A DNA stretch of 43,780 bases from Lachnospiraceae bacterium (GCA_024682075.1 JAIKZQ010000009.1:1-43780); one strand, 5' to 3'. Positions 35,089 through 43,740 are shown, numbered from the stretch's first letter. A program made the numbers and translations. The notes: generated by a model not told the origin, from the letters alone.

Positions 35089-35544
35089 ATGAACAACTTG
35101 AAGGTAAAAATCGAGATCGATCCGGACGCTAAGGACTGCGAAGTCACGATAAAGTGTTCCGAAGTCGATGCAAGGGTACTGAGTATCCAGAAAGCATTAT
35201 CTGAAGCGGGGACGCCCGGATCACAGATAAGCTTCTACAAGGATGAGTCGGAATTCTTCCTTCCGCTGAGCGACATACTCTTCTTCGAAACCGACGGCGG
35301 TCTGATAAGGGCCCATACCGCAGACGATGAATTCGAAGCCAAGTACAAGCTCTACGAACTTGAAGAAAAACTTCCGTCGTACTTCCTCAGGATATCAAAG
35401 TCCACGATACTGAACACACACAAGGTTTATTCGATAACCAAGAACCTTGCTGGAGCCAGTAAGATCGAGTTTCAAAATACCTACAAGATAGTGTACTGTT
35501 CGAGGAATTATTACAAGGCACTGAAAGAAATACTGACACCGTAA
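35089..35544 (+). CDS. LytTR-domain DNA-binding protein
   Basis: About 151 residues. The C-terminal ~100 residues form a LytTR domain (ISFYKDESEFFLPLSDILFF, FLRISKSTILNTHKVYSI and RNYYKALKEIL segments). No receiver domain is present, so it is a stand-alone regulator. The N-terminus starts MNNLKVKIEIDPDAKDCEV, typical of these short LytTR proteins. I chose ATG 35089 because a consensus -10 lies immediately upstream; the open frame to 34972 looks non-coding. No ribosome site is visible. A LiaF-like membrane protein follows 44 nt downstream and is a likely partner or target. Confidence 0.88.
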   Translation: MNNLKVKIEIDPDAKDCEVTIKCSEVDARVLSIQKALSEAGTPGSQISFYKDESEFFLPLSDILFFETDGGLIRAHTADDEFEAKYKLYELEEKLPSYFLRISKSTILNTHKVYSITKNLAGASKIEFQNTYKIVYCSRNYYKALKEILTP

Positions 35545-35588
35545 AAAGGTTCACGTTTTTTTGTGCAGAAAAATAAAGGAGAGAAAAA

Positions 35589-36323
35589 ATGAGTAACAGA
35601 GGCAGAAACGTATCGACAGCGATCATACTTATAGTGCTTGCGGTATGCATCGTTCTATGGAAACTTAACTTATTCAATCTTCCCGTGGCATTTGCGGAGA
35701 TCAGCACGGGGGGGATCATCATTGCAGCATTCATGGTATGGATCATCATTCACAGCATTATGGATCTGAGCTTTGGAGGGATCTTCCTTCCCCTTGCCGT
35801 GATATGCATCATATTCGATGAGCCCCTTGGCATAGAGGCTCTCACTCCCTGGATCGTGCTGCTTGTTGCGGTGATGCTCACGATAGCATTCGACATGCTT
35901 TTTCCCAAAAAACACAGATACAGCAAGCATCACGGCGGACCGGACTTCGGAAATAAGTTTACCGAAAGCGTGAGCGAAGATAAGAACGAATATGTAATGC
36001 ATTCGATGAAGTTCGGATCGGCAACAAAGTATGTCCGCTCCCAGAATCTCAAGGAAGCGGATCTGAGATCACAGTTCGGTGAGCTTTCCGTATTCTTCGA
36101 CGGAGCGCAGGTTCCCGGCGGCAAGGTTTATATCCACGTAAGCGCATCCTTCGGTGAGATGCAGCTCTTCATCCCTGCGGCATGGAGACTGGAGAACAAG
36201 GTCAGGGTCTCACTCGGAGACTGTGATGACAGAGGCACAAATGTGATCCCTGCAGAGGATGCCGTCGTGTGCGTCATTGACGGATCCGTGTCATTCGGAG
36301 AACTTCAGATCAACAGAGTCTGA
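35589..36323 (+). CDS. LiaF-like membrane protein
   Basis: 244 residues. The N-terminal ~105 residues contain about four hydrophobic segments (from about 9, 37, 55 and 82). The C-terminal soluble domain (about 135-244) has alternating strands with FGELSVFFDGAQVPGGKVYIHVSA-like wording and FGEMQLFIP, resembling the LiaF/cell-wall-active-antibiotic-response C-terminal domain. Family members sense envelope stress or repress regulators. AAAGGAG precedes the ATG at good spacing. Encoded with the LytTR regulator and followed by a strong terminator, so the two form a likely regulatory pair. Confidence 0.82.
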   Translation: MSNRGRNVSTAIILIVLAVCIVLWKLNLFNLPVAFAEISTGGIIIAAFMVWIIIHSIMDLSFGGIFLPLAVICIIFDEPLGIEALTPWIVLLVAVMLTIAFDMLFPKKHRYSKHHGGPDFGNKFTESVSEDKNEYVMHSMKFGSATKYVRSQNLKEADLRSQFGELSVFFDGAQVPGGKVYIHVSASFGEMQLFIPAAWRLENKVRVSLGDCDDRGTNVIPAEDAVVCVIDGSVSFGELQINRV

Positions 36324-36346
36324 TCATAAGGCTTAAGGGGCCATAC

Positions 36347-36382
36347 AGCCTGCACGCTTGCCCGCGTGCAGGCTTTTTGTTT
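36347..36382 (+). terminator. Terminator after the LytTR/LiaF-like operon
   Basis: AGCCTGCACGC (36347-36357) pairs perfectly over 11 bp with GCGTGCAGGCT (36364-36374), followed by a T-rich tail. Confidence 0.94.
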
Positions 36383-36424
36383 GTGTATTTCGCATATGAA
36401 TAAAAACAAAAAATGAGATATTTT

Positions 36425-36526
36425 ATGGCAGAATTGAGGATGAATAAAGCCATCCAAAGTAATAATATGGTCTGCGGACTTTTGAGAACAGAATATTACG
36501 CAGATATACGGAAGAAAGAATCATGA
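36425..36526 (+). CDS. Possible 33-residue upstream ORF of the MATE gene
   Basis: An ATG-initiated frame of 33 codons in the 199-nt gap before the MATE gene. Its TGA (36524-36526) overlaps the MATE start ATG at 36523 (ATGA), the usual geometry for translational coupling. The ribosome site is weak (GAGA 11 nt upstream) and the peptide resembles nothing I know. It may be chance. Confidence 0.25.
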   Translation: MAELRMNKAIQSNNMVCGLLRTEYYADIRKKES

Positions 36527-37893
36527 ATATCAAAAAACATCATTCGGGAATAATGTTAATGACAGAGGGGAATCCGGTTTCACTGATCCTCCTGTTTTCG
36601 GTGCCCATGCTGATAGGCAACCTGTTCCAGCAGGTATATAACCTTGTGGATTCCGTCATAGTCGGAAAGTTCGTCGGAGCGGATGCACTCGGCGCGGTAG
36701 GAGCCACGGGATCGGTCACATTTCTCTTTTTTGCACTGTGCAACGGAATAGGAAGCGGCGGTGGAATCATCACATCGCAGTATTTCGGCAAGAAGGACGA
36801 GTCCGCCGTAAAGAGCTGTATAGCCAATACCGGTTACATCATGCTCGTGTTCCCGGTGATAGTCGGAATGATCGCATATGCCCTGTCGAAACCCATACTG
36901 GTCCTTCTCGACACTCCCGCGGAGATACTGGCGGATGCGCTGGATTATCTCCGGATCATGTGTGTGGGAATAGTCTTTGTCTCATTGTATAACTATGCAT
37001 CCTCCATGCTCAGGGCACTCGGGGATTCGAAGACACCTCTCTTTTTCCTGGTTTTCTCCTGCCTCCTGAACACTGCTCTTGACCTTCTGTTCGTATGCGG
37101 GCTTAACATGAGCGTTCGCGGTGCCGGGATCGCAACGGTGATCTCGCAGTTTGTGTCGGGCATAACATGTCTTGCGTATGCGATCGGGAAAAATGAATAT
37201 TTCCGCTTTACAAAGGAAGACCTTAAGTTCAATAAGCACATAACCGTCAGCGTACTCAAGCTGGGGATACCCCTGTCACTTCAGTTTTCCCTCATAGCGA
37301 TCTCCTGCATGGCACTTCAGAAGGTCGTCAATTCATTCGGAAAAGTCACTGTCTCCGCATTCAGTGCAACGAGCAGGATAGAGCAGATCATACATCAGCC
37401 GTATCAGACACTCGGTGCGGCACTTTCCACCTTCACGGGACAAAACTACGGGGCAAGGAAAATGGACCGTGTTAAGGAAGGCTACAGGAAGAGCTTCATG
37501 ATAATGGTGATCTTCTCCGTGATAATGCTGCCCGTGATGCAGCTGTGCAGCGAGGGGATAGTGCGCATATTCGTAGATGAGGAGCCGGTTGTCGCCATGG
37601 GTGCAAGGGCACTTCGGATCACCAGTTATTTCTATGCAATGCTCGGTCTCATATATGTCGTAAGAGGCGTTCTCAACGGTCTCGGCGATTCCTTCTTTGC
37701 ACTTCTGAACGGGATCGTGGAGGTCATCGGAAGGTTCATCGTTCCCATTTATCTCGTCGGGATCCCAGCACTCGGGGTCTGGGGCGTATGGTGGTCCGTG
37801 GGTGTCGTGTGGACACTCAGCGGGCTGACCGCACTTCTCAGATATCTGGCCTTTAAGAAGAAACTGAACGGTCAGTTTGCTTCTTTTATCTGA
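36523..37893 (+). CDS. MATE-family efflux transporter
   Basis: 456 residues with about 12 hydrophobic segments in two repeats, as in MATE multidrug/cation antiporters. Typical segments are PMLIGNLFQQVYNLVDSVIV (about 27-46), VGADALGAVGATGSV (about 51), and SSMLRALGDSKTPLFFLV (about 161). The substrate is unknown. The start ATG 36523 has a GGAAG ribosome site (cggaagaaagaatc). Confidence 0.94.
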   Translation: MNIKKHHSGIMLMTEGNPVSLILLFSVPMLIGNLFQQVYNLVDSVIVGKFVGADALGAVGATGSVTFLFFALCNGIGSGGGIITSQYFGKKDESAVKSCIANTGYIMLVFPVIVGMIAYALSKPILVLLDTPAEILADALDYLRIMCVGIVFVSLYNYASSMLRALGDSKTPLFFLVFSCLLNTALDLLFVCGLNMSVRGAGIATVISQFVSGITCLAYAIGKNEYFRFTKEDLKFNKHITVSVLKLGIPLSLQFSLIAISCMALQKVVNSFGKVTVSAFSATSRIEQIIHQPYQTLGAALSTFTGQNYGARKMDRVKEGYRKSFMIMVIFSVIMLPVMQLCSEGIVRIFVDEEPVVAMGARALRITSYFYAMLGLIYVVRGVLNGLGDSFFALLNGIVEVIGRFIVPIYLVGIPALGVWGVWWSVGVVWTLSGLTALLRYLAFKKKLNGQFASFI

Positions 37894-37895
37894 AT

Positions 37896-37979
37896 TTAAC
37901 AAAATACTCACTTTGGTGTAAAATTGTACCGTATATGATCGCAGATAAGATTGCGATTGAAAAAGGACTATTACACCAA
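37896..37979 (+). promoter_or_regulatory. Promoter and inverted repeat of the GGDEF gene
   Basis: TTAACA (37896-37901), a 17-bp spacer and TAAAAT (37919-37924) form a near-consensus promoter. A perfect 9-bp inverted repeat, TTGGTGTAA (37913-37921) and TTACACCAA (37971-37979), spans from the -10 element to the start codon. The left arm lies upstream of the predicted start near 37931, so any role would be at DNA level, such as a pair of operators. Confidence 0.6.
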
Positions 37980-39415
37980 TGGAACTTCAGAATTTTGTTG
38001 ATAACGTGGTTCCCATGAGCTGTGTGCTTTCCGTGGAGAAAACACCCGAAGGGAACTGCGGAAAAATACGTATAGTCTGCGGCAATCGCGCTTATGCGGA
38101 TTCATTTAAGCCGGATCATCTGATAGGCAGTCAGCTGATATCCAGCGAATTTGTGCCGAATTCCGAATATGAGAGGTATTTTCCGAAAAACATCAGTTTT
38201 GAGGAGAACTGTTTCAGGGCCGCCATACAGCATGAACCGGTTTACACATATGTACAGTCGGATCAGTTTGACGCGCTGTTCAATATCTTTGTGATCCCTC
38301 TTTGCTCTGACCAAAATGACGTGGGATACTGTCTGTATTCAATGACAGTATCGAAAGACAATGCCGCAGGAGTGATGTCAAGCCTTTCCCACGAGACGGC
38401 TGCCGATGTGCTCAATACCTGCATCAAACTCCGCGGAGCAAGCGATTTTGAGAGCACGGTTAATGATGTGGTCGCCGATATTTGCCGGATATGCGATGCA
38501 AGACATGTATGCCTGCTGATGGTGGATTATACCAAGCGCAGCTGCTACATGCTTGCCCAGGCTTATGCGGACTCTGCAAGGAAAGTATCGATGAACCACT
38601 GGCAGGACGAGGAGCACTTCCTGCTGGTTGAGACCTGGGCAGACATAATCGGAGATGACTCATGTCTCATCGTCAGAAATGAGGATGACATGGGTCCCGT
38701 AAAAGAAAAGAATCCCGCCTGGTATGAGTCGCTGCACAGAGCTTCCGTGGACAGCATAGTCCTGTTCCCCTTGAAAGCGGGAGGAAGCCTTATAGGATAT
38801 ATCTGGGCTACCAATTTTGACATCATGCATACGGTAAGGATAAAGGAGACACTTGAGCTTACAACCTTCTTCCTGGCTTCGGAGATCTATGATTATCAGT
38901 CGATGAACCGTCTCCAGAGAATGAGCACGATCGATGAGCTTACGGGTGTCATGAACCGCAATGCAATGAATAACCGTGTGAATACGCTGAATGCCGGAAA
39001 AGTGGATGAAAGCGGCTCCATAGGCGTTGTGTTTGCCGACCTGAACGGACTTAAAAAGGTAAATGACCTTGAAGGACATCAGGCAGGAGACCTCCTGCTG
39101 AAAAATGCATCCATGGCACTTCAGAATGTTTTCATCGGAGATGAGATCTACCGTGCAGGCGGTGATGAGTTTGTGATCTTCCTTCCGGGTGCCGACAGGG
39201 AATGCATCGATAAGAAAGCAGAGACTCTCAGAAGCATATCCGCTTCCTATGGGAATGTGAGTTTTGCAATAGGCACCTGTGTTCAGAGTGATCAGAGAAA
39301 GATCCTCGATGCCCTGAAAGAAGCTGATAAAGCCATGTATGAGGACAAGGAGCAATTCTACCGTGACCATCCCGAACGGAAAAGAAGAACTGCCGGAGAA
39401 AACAATGAATCCTGA
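37979..39415 (+). CDS. Diguanylate cyclase (GGDEF) with N-terminal sensory region
   Basis: 478 residues. Residues ~1-130 look like a PAS-type sensor, ~150-300 like a GAF domain, and ~310-460 form a GGDEF domain with intact RAGGDEF and the FADLNGLKKVND metal/nucleotide segment. Synthesis of c-di-GMP is therefore likely. No RxxD inhibitory site is seen at the expected spot (it reads IGDE). No membrane segments, so cytosolic. It counters the HD-GYP protein encoded at 20564. The end overlaps a small ORF by 11 nt. Confidence 0.9.
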   Translation: MELQNFVDNVVPMSCVLSVEKTPEGNCGKIRIVCGNRAYADSFKPDHLIGSQLISSEFVPNSEYERYFPKNISFEENCFRAAIQHEPVYTYVQSDQFDALFNIFVIPLCSDQNDVGYCLYSMTVSKDNAAGVMSSLSHETAADVLNTCIKLRGASDFESTVNDVVADICRICDARHVCLLMVDYTKRSCYMLAQAYADSARKVSMNHWQDEEHFLLVETWADIIGDDSCLIVRNEDDMGPVKEKNPAWYESLHRASVDSIVLFPLKAGGSLIGYIWATNFDIMHTVRIKETLELTTFFLASEIYDYQSMNRLQRMSTIDELTGVMNRNAMNNRVNTLNAGKVDESGSIGVVFADLNGLKKVNDLEGHQAGDLLLKNASMALQNVFIGDEIYRAGGDEFVIFLPGADRECIDKKAETLRSISASYGNVSFAIGTCVQSDQRKILDALKEADKAMYEDKEQFYRDHPERKRRTAGENNES

Positions 39416-39671
39416 ACTTACCATGAGCGTCTCGCCCATGACCGGAAGTAAAGACAACAGGAAGTTCTATGTTCTGTTCATGGACGGCGACAGAAGTGCC
39501 GAGATCCGCATGCCTGATAATACGGTGATCTCCCGGAAAGGATTCACTGAAGAAGAGATATCGGGACTCCTGCAGTACACGAAGCAGGAACTCACATCTC
39601 TTGAGAAGATGGCTTCATCTGTCAGCCCGCTGAAGGCGTTCATGGGACAGACGACGGAGATAAAGCAATAG
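39405..39671 (+). CDS. Uncharacterised 88-residue protein
   Basis: ATG 39405 with GGAG 7 nt upstream opens an 88-codon frame overlapping the GGDEF stop by 11 nt, so translation is probably coupled. The protein contains RKFYVLFMDGDRSAEIRMPD followed by a helical segment (FTEEEISGLLQYTKQEL). No known domain is recognised. A terminator follows 16 nt after its stop. Confidence 0.72.
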   Translation: MNPELTMSVSPMTGSKDNRKFYVLFMDGDRSAEIRMPDNTVISRKGFTEEEISGLLQYTKQELTSLEKMASSVSPLKAFMGQTTEIKQ

Positions 39672-39686
39672 AAATCAGTATTTGCA

Positions 39687-39718
39687 AAAACGACAGGCTG
39701 TATCCTGCCGTTTTTTGT
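39687..39718 (+). terminator. Terminator after the GGDEF operon
   Basis: AACGACAGG (39689-39697) pairs with CCTGCCGTT (39704-39712) with one mismatch, followed by four further Ts and TGT. Confidence 0.85.
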
Positions 39719-39751
39719 CTATAGAAAGGATAATCGAACAGGTGACAGCCT

Positions 39752-41383
39752 ATGAAAACGATAGACACGGTAGTATTTGATATGGACGGGACGGTGCTGA
39801 ACACGCTTGATGATCTGACCGTATCCGTGAATTACGTTCTTGATAAATTCGGCATGCCAAAGCGTACACTTGAAGAGTACCGCTTGTTCTTCGGAAACGG
39901 CATCAGACATGCTCTGGAGCTGGCAGTGCCTGAGGGCACTTCACCTGAGATGCTTGATGAGATGGTGCCGGTATTCAGGGAGCATTATGACAGACACTGT
40001 CTGGACAACACAAAGCCCTATGACGGAATTCTTAACCTGATGACGGAGCTTAAGCGGCGCGGATACAAAATGGCCATAGTATCCAACAAGATCGATTCCG
40101 CGGTTAAGGAGCTTGGCAGCAGGTTCTTTTCCGATTTCGTGGATGTGGCCATAGGTGAAAAGCCCGGCATAAAAAGAAAGCCCGCTCCCGATACGGTCTT
40201 TGAAGCTCTTAAGGAACTTAAAAGTGGCGTGAATGAAGCTGTATATATAGGCGATTCCGAGGTGGACTTTGCCACCGCACAAAATTCCGGGCTTAAATGC
40301 ATCTCGGTTCTGTGGGGATTCAGGGACAGGAAACATCTGGAAGAGATCGGAGCCGGGATCTTCGCTGAAGATCCGGAGGACGTCCTGAGAATACTTGATG
40401 GGATGAATGCGGAAGAATATGAAGTTACGATACAGGATGAGGCATTCGGAGAGATTACTTTTGACGGACTTAACTGGATCAAAACAGAGCCGCTCCCACT
40501 TTCCGTTGCCGGAAAAGTGCAGGAATTCAAAGTGGAGATCGAGTCGCCGGATCTCGTATATGACTGGGCAAGGATCGGCAAGCTGAAGAAAGAATCTGCC
40601 GACAGGATATTCGATCCGAATCTGGGCGGAATACATTACACCCTGGCCAGATTGAATCAGATGAGGGACCGCTACTTACGTACTTTTTTTAAGAACAGGA
40701 ACAGTACAGAACACAATATCAGGAGAGCTTTTCTCAGATGGCTTTCCGAAACTGACGGAAATGACATTCCTTCCTCTTCTGCAGAAGAAACCCTGAGTTC
40801 AATACAGTTAGTCACCGCATATGTTTTTGACAGAGAGATCGAGATAAAGTTTACCTGCGAACGGCATGAGCAGTCGATCGCATACTTCGTGATACCAGAC
40901 AGCGGGGAGATGTCGGTAAAGCCCGCAAATATGGTCATGGAAAACCTGAAAGAAAGCATTCGCTCCCTCGGCTTTGACATCAGGGAAAGCAAACGCCGGA
41001 TCTTCTATGCGCATAGTGAAGAGATCCCGACAAAGGAACAGATCAGAGGGATACTGGATCTTTTTACCGAAAACGTGGAAATGTCCTTCTGGAATTATTA
41101 TCACAGGAAAGGCGTGGAGCCCGGTTCTTATATCGATATTCAGATCCTTGACGGAAAACCGTATATAAAGGAAGGTACTCACGGATGCAACGGAAACTAT
41201 AAGAATGTTGATATGGATGTTCTTCTTGGGTTCATCATCCGCAACTGGGATAAGGACTGTGACTGGGGCTTATACGATCATGCGGTCGCCATTCAGCCGT
41301 CCAAGTCTGAGTATGTACGGAGAGATGTAAGCGGCAGGAAGCCCGAATTCTTCACGCCGGACTATTCCGTGAATCCATGGTAG
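39752..41383 (+). CDS. HAD phosphatase fused to an uncharacterised C-terminal domain
   Basis: 543 residues. Residues 1-215 are a complete phosphoglycolate-phosphatase-type HAD hydrolase: nucleophile DMDGTVLNT (about 9-17), motif II Ser in MAIVSNKID (about 108), motif III Lys in KPGIKRKPAPD and motif IV GDSEVDFATA (about 167). After a short linker, residues ~225-543 form a second region starting VTIQDEAFGEITFDGLNWI, with CNGNYKNVDMD near the end. It recalls DUF2262-like stretches but I cannot assign it. The reading frame is continuous, so it is a real fusion if the assembly is correct. Start ATG 39752 has AGGTGA 6-11 nt upstream. Confidence 0.85.
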   Translation: MKTIDTVVFDMDGTVLNTLDDLTVSVNYVLDKFGMPKRTLEEYRLFFGNGIRHALELAVPEGTSPEMLDEMVPVFREHYDRHCLDNTKPYDGILNLMTELKRRGYKMAIVSNKIDSAVKELGSRFFSDFVDVAIGEKPGIKRKPAPDTVFEALKELKSGVNEAVYIGDSEVDFATAQNSGLKCISVLWGFRDRKHLEEIGAGIFAEDPEDVLRILDGMNAEEYEVTIQDEAFGEITFDGLNWIKTEPLPLSVAGKVQEFKVEIESPDLVYDWARIGKLKKESADRIFDPNLGGIHYTLARLNQMRDRYLRTFFKNRNSTEHNIRRAFLRWLSETDGNDIPSSSAEETLSSIQLVTAYVFDREIEIKFTCERHEQSIAYFVIPDSGEMSVKPANMVMENLKESIRSLGFDIRESKRRIFYAHSEEIPTKEQIRGILDLFTENVEMSFWNYYHRKGVEPGSYIDIQILDGKPYIKEGTHGCNGNYKNVDMDVLLGFIIRNWDKDCDWGLYDHAVAIQPSKSEYVRRDVSGRKPEFFTPDYSVNPW

Positions 41384-41410
41384 AAATACCCTGAAAAAAT
41401 TTAAAAATCC

Positions 41411-41438
41411 TGTAACGAAACACTCACAATCTGCATTA
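41411..41438 (+). promoter_or_regulatory. Possible ECF-sigma-type promoter
   Basis: TGTAAC (41411-41416), 16 nt, then GCATTA (41433-41438), about 35 nt before the sigma gene. The -35 resembles the AAC-containing -35 boxes of ECF promoters, which would fit autoregulation. A weak inference. Confidence 0.35.
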
Positions 41439-41471
41439 ACTTAATGAAACCGGTGGAAAGGAGGTGAGGAG

Positions 41472-41954
41472 TTGCAGTCAATGGACGATATTTATCAGCG
41501 TTATGCGAAGACCGTATATCATTTTCTTCTGGCGCGCACGGGAAATGACGATCTGGCCGAGGAACTGACGCAGGAGACATTTTATCAGGCGATACGGAGC
41601 ATCGACCGCTACGATGAGAGCTGTAAATTATCCACGTGGCTGTGCGGCATCGCCAAAAACGTACTTCTCACCTATCTGCGAAAGCATCCGGAGACGGAGG
41701 ACCTGGAGGGAGAAGCGGCATCCGTGCTTCAGACGGATTCGGCGGAACAGGATGCCATCGATCAGATCTCGAAGATTGAACTGATGCGAAAGCTTCATGA
41801 CCTTGAGGAACCTTACCGTGAGGTCATGTATCTGAGAGCCCTCGGAGGACTGTCCTTCGCAGAGATCGGGGAGGTACACGGAAAGAGTGAGAACTGGGCC
41901 CGCGTTACCTTTTATCGTGCAAAAGAGAAACTGAGAAAGGATGAAATATTATGA
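41472..41954 (+). CDS. ECF-type RNA polymerase sigma factor
   Basis: About 160 residues with only regions 2 and 4. Region 2 includes AEELTQETFYQAIRSIDRYDE and STWLCGIAKNVLLTYLRK; region 4 includes PYREVMYLRALGGLSFAEIG and the helix-turn-helix ENWARVTFYRAKEKLR. TTG 41472 sits 7 nt after the perfect AAAGGAGGTGA; ATG 41481 three codons later is an alternative. Its stop overlaps the anti-sigma gene by 4 nt. Confidence 0.92.
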   Translation: MQSMDDIYQRYAKTVYHFLLARTGNDDLAEELTQETFYQAIRSIDRYDESCKLSTWLCGIAKNVLLTYLRKHPETEDLEGEAASVLQTDSAEQDAIDQISKIELMRKLHDLEEPYREVMYLRALGGLSFAEIGEVHGKSENWARVTFYRAKEKLRKDEIL

Positions 41955-42937
41955 ACTCAATTGATTGTGAAGTGATACAGGATCTGTTCCCTTCTTATAT
42001 TGACGGCCTTACCCGGGAAAAGACCAACGCAGTGATCGAAGAACATCTGGCAGGCTGCGAAAAATGCAAAAAAGTACTCTCTTCAATGAAGGGTGCATCG
42101 GAGACTATGCCGGAAACGACTTCCGAAGAAAAAAAGGCAATTGATTTCCTGAAAAAGAACAAAAAGAGAAATCACAGGATACTCATAGGAAGTATTATAG
42201 GAGCTTTGCTGCTGGTGGCTGTCGTATTGGCAGTGAGAGTCTTTGCAGTGGGAACGAAGAGTGCCCACGACTGGATGGCCATGAATCTTAATGTTGCGGA
42301 TAATGAACTGGATTTCACGGCGGTGCCGGAAGGAAGCGGCAATGCTGTTGCGGCACTTTACTATACCGAGGAAGATGGCGTTGTGTGGCTGGATGCCCGT
42401 ACCGTATTGGTAAGCCCTTTTCATACCGGAGCTTTGAACGGGCAGTTTACCGCATCCGAACCCATTAAGGAAATACGCATCGGTGGCCGCATCATCTGGT
42501 CCGACGGGGCAACGGTTTCAGCTCTTGCATCGGATCTTTATTCCACAAGACACAGTTATATCGGAGATATGTCCGTAAACAACCGCACCGCTAATGCCCT
42601 GAATCTGAGATCTTATCTCGGAGCGTATGAAAATGAACTTGAGACATCATCCGAACCTTACGGATGGAAGATCATAATGTCAGAGGACGTCCCCTCCGAA
42701 GAACTTGTTCAGAAAGAACAGGATATGGAAGCCTTTGGATATGTCATCATAGGTCTTATAGAGAACCTTGATCATGTGACATTTGTTTATCAGAGCGGCG
42801 GCGAGGAGAGGACCCTGACGATCACCGCAGCCAAGGCGAGTGAATTCCTCGGAGAAGATATCAAGAACTGCAGTCTGAATATTCGTACTCTGGATGAACT
42901 CATTCAGAAGACCGGACTTTCACTGGATGCGTTCTGA
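41951..42937 (+). CDS. Anti-sigma factor with zinc-finger (zf-HC2) domain
   Basis: 328 residues. The N-terminus has HLAGCEKCKKVL (His about 32, Cys 36 and 39), the HxxxCxxC zinc-finger of anti-sigma factors. One membrane helix (about 76-98: ILIGSIIGALLLVAVVLAV) is followed by a large extracytoplasmic domain (about 100-328) that may sense envelope state. It overlaps the sigma gene (ATGA), as usual for ECF/anti-sigma pairs. Confidence 0.92.
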   Translation: MNSIDCEVIQDLFPSYIDGLTREKTNAVIEEHLAGCEKCKKVLSSMKGASETMPETTSEEKKAIDFLKKNKKRNHRILIGSIIGALLLVAVVLAVRVFAVGTKSAHDWMAMNLNVADNELDFTAVPEGSGNAVAALYYTEEDGVVWLDARTVLVSPFHTGALNGQFTASEPIKEIRIGGRIIWSDGATVSALASDLYSTRHSYIGDMSVNNRTANALNLRSYLGAYENELETSSEPYGWKIIMSEDVPSEELVQKEQDMEAFGYVIIGLIENLDHVTFVYQSGGEERTLTITAAKASEFLGEDIKNCSLNIRTLDELIQKTGLSLDAF

Positions 42938-42949
42938 CGGGAAGTTTTG

Positions 42950-42978
42950 AAGACAGCGGGAATACATTTAAGTATAAT
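42950..42978 (+). promoter_or_regulatory. Promoter of the HEAT-like protein gene
   Basis: AAGACA (42950-42955), a 17-bp spacer and a perfect TATAAT (42973-42978). The predicted start is about 40 nt before the ATG. Confidence 0.65.
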
Positions 42979-43025
42979 TTAATTGTTTGGAGGAGACCCG
43001 GATCCGGTGACGAGGGCGTGTTGAT

Positions 43026-43688
43026 ATGAGTATATTTGAACCTGTTTGGAAGACAAAGAAAACAGCCGGAAAAGACAAGGCTATAGCTTATGTGGGCTCG
43101 TTGAAGGATGAGGCAAAACTTAACAGGATCATCTTGTCTGCGCCGTTAACTGAGGTCAGAAGTGCCGCGGTCGACAGGCTGTTGAGTTTAAAAGGAAAGA
43201 ACTATCGTCCTGATGAAAAATTTTGTCTTGAAACGCTTCTCAATATTGAACCTCTTACCCTTCCTGCGGGTGTAACAAACAATTATTACTGGTATGAAAA
43301 GTGCCTTATGGCCGGTATGGGCAGGGAAGATAAATACCTGCTCGCAACGCAGGCCAGGAGTCAGCAGGTAAGACTGTGCGCGGTTAAATCAATATTCATT
43401 GAAGATGATCTGGTGAAGCTCATAACCGAATCCGATGCCTCCGATATCTTGAAGGATGTTGCTCTGAAACGTATCACTCAGGAGGGGCTTCTTAAGAAGA
43501 TCGCCGAAAATGAAGGAGTCGATCCGAAGATACGGGATATGGCTCTGAAGGAGCATGACAGGCTTTGCTGCATGAGGCATGGACACAAAGCAGAGTTTGT
43601 AGAATTCGTTTTGCGTGAAAATGGTGGCAGAGACAAGCTTTATATATGTCAGAGATGCGGAGAGAGGATACTGCAGCCTTATGATTAA
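43026..43688 (+). CDS. Uncharacterised HEAT-like repeat protein with C-terminal zinc-binding end
   Basis: 220 residues. Short helical repeats with a similar pattern (VRSAAVDRLL, VRLCAVKSIF, LKDVALKRIT, IRDMALKEHD) suggest HEAT/ARM-like repeats. The last ~40 residues carry CCMRHGH and ICQRCGERIL, a likely zinc-binding module. The combination recalls small HEAT-like proteins of Lachnospiraceae but has no function I can assign. It has its own promoter and a terminator follows directly. Confidence 0.78.
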   Translation: MSIFEPVWKTKKTAGKDKAIAYVGSLKDEAKLNRIILSAPLTEVRSAAVDRLLSLKGKNYRPDEKFCLETLLNIEPLTLPAGVTNNYYWYEKCLMAGMGREDKYLLATQARSQQVRLCAVKSIFIEDDLVKLITESDASDILKDVALKRITQEGLLKKIAENEGVDPKIRDMALKEHDRLCCMRHGHKAEFVEFVLRENGGRDKLYICQRCGERILQPYD

Positions 43689-43706
43689 TAGAGCCGGGGC
43701 ATAAAG

Positions 43707-43740
43707 CAAGGGGTTCCGTTATCAGGAACCCCTTGTGTCT
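43707..43740 (+). terminator. Terminator after the HEAT-like gene
   Basis: CAAGGGGTTCC (43707-43717) pairs perfectly with GGAACCCCTTG (43725-43735), 11 bp with a 7-nt loop. The T-tract is weak (TGTCT). The remaining 40 nt to the window end hold nothing recognisable. Confidence 0.7.
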
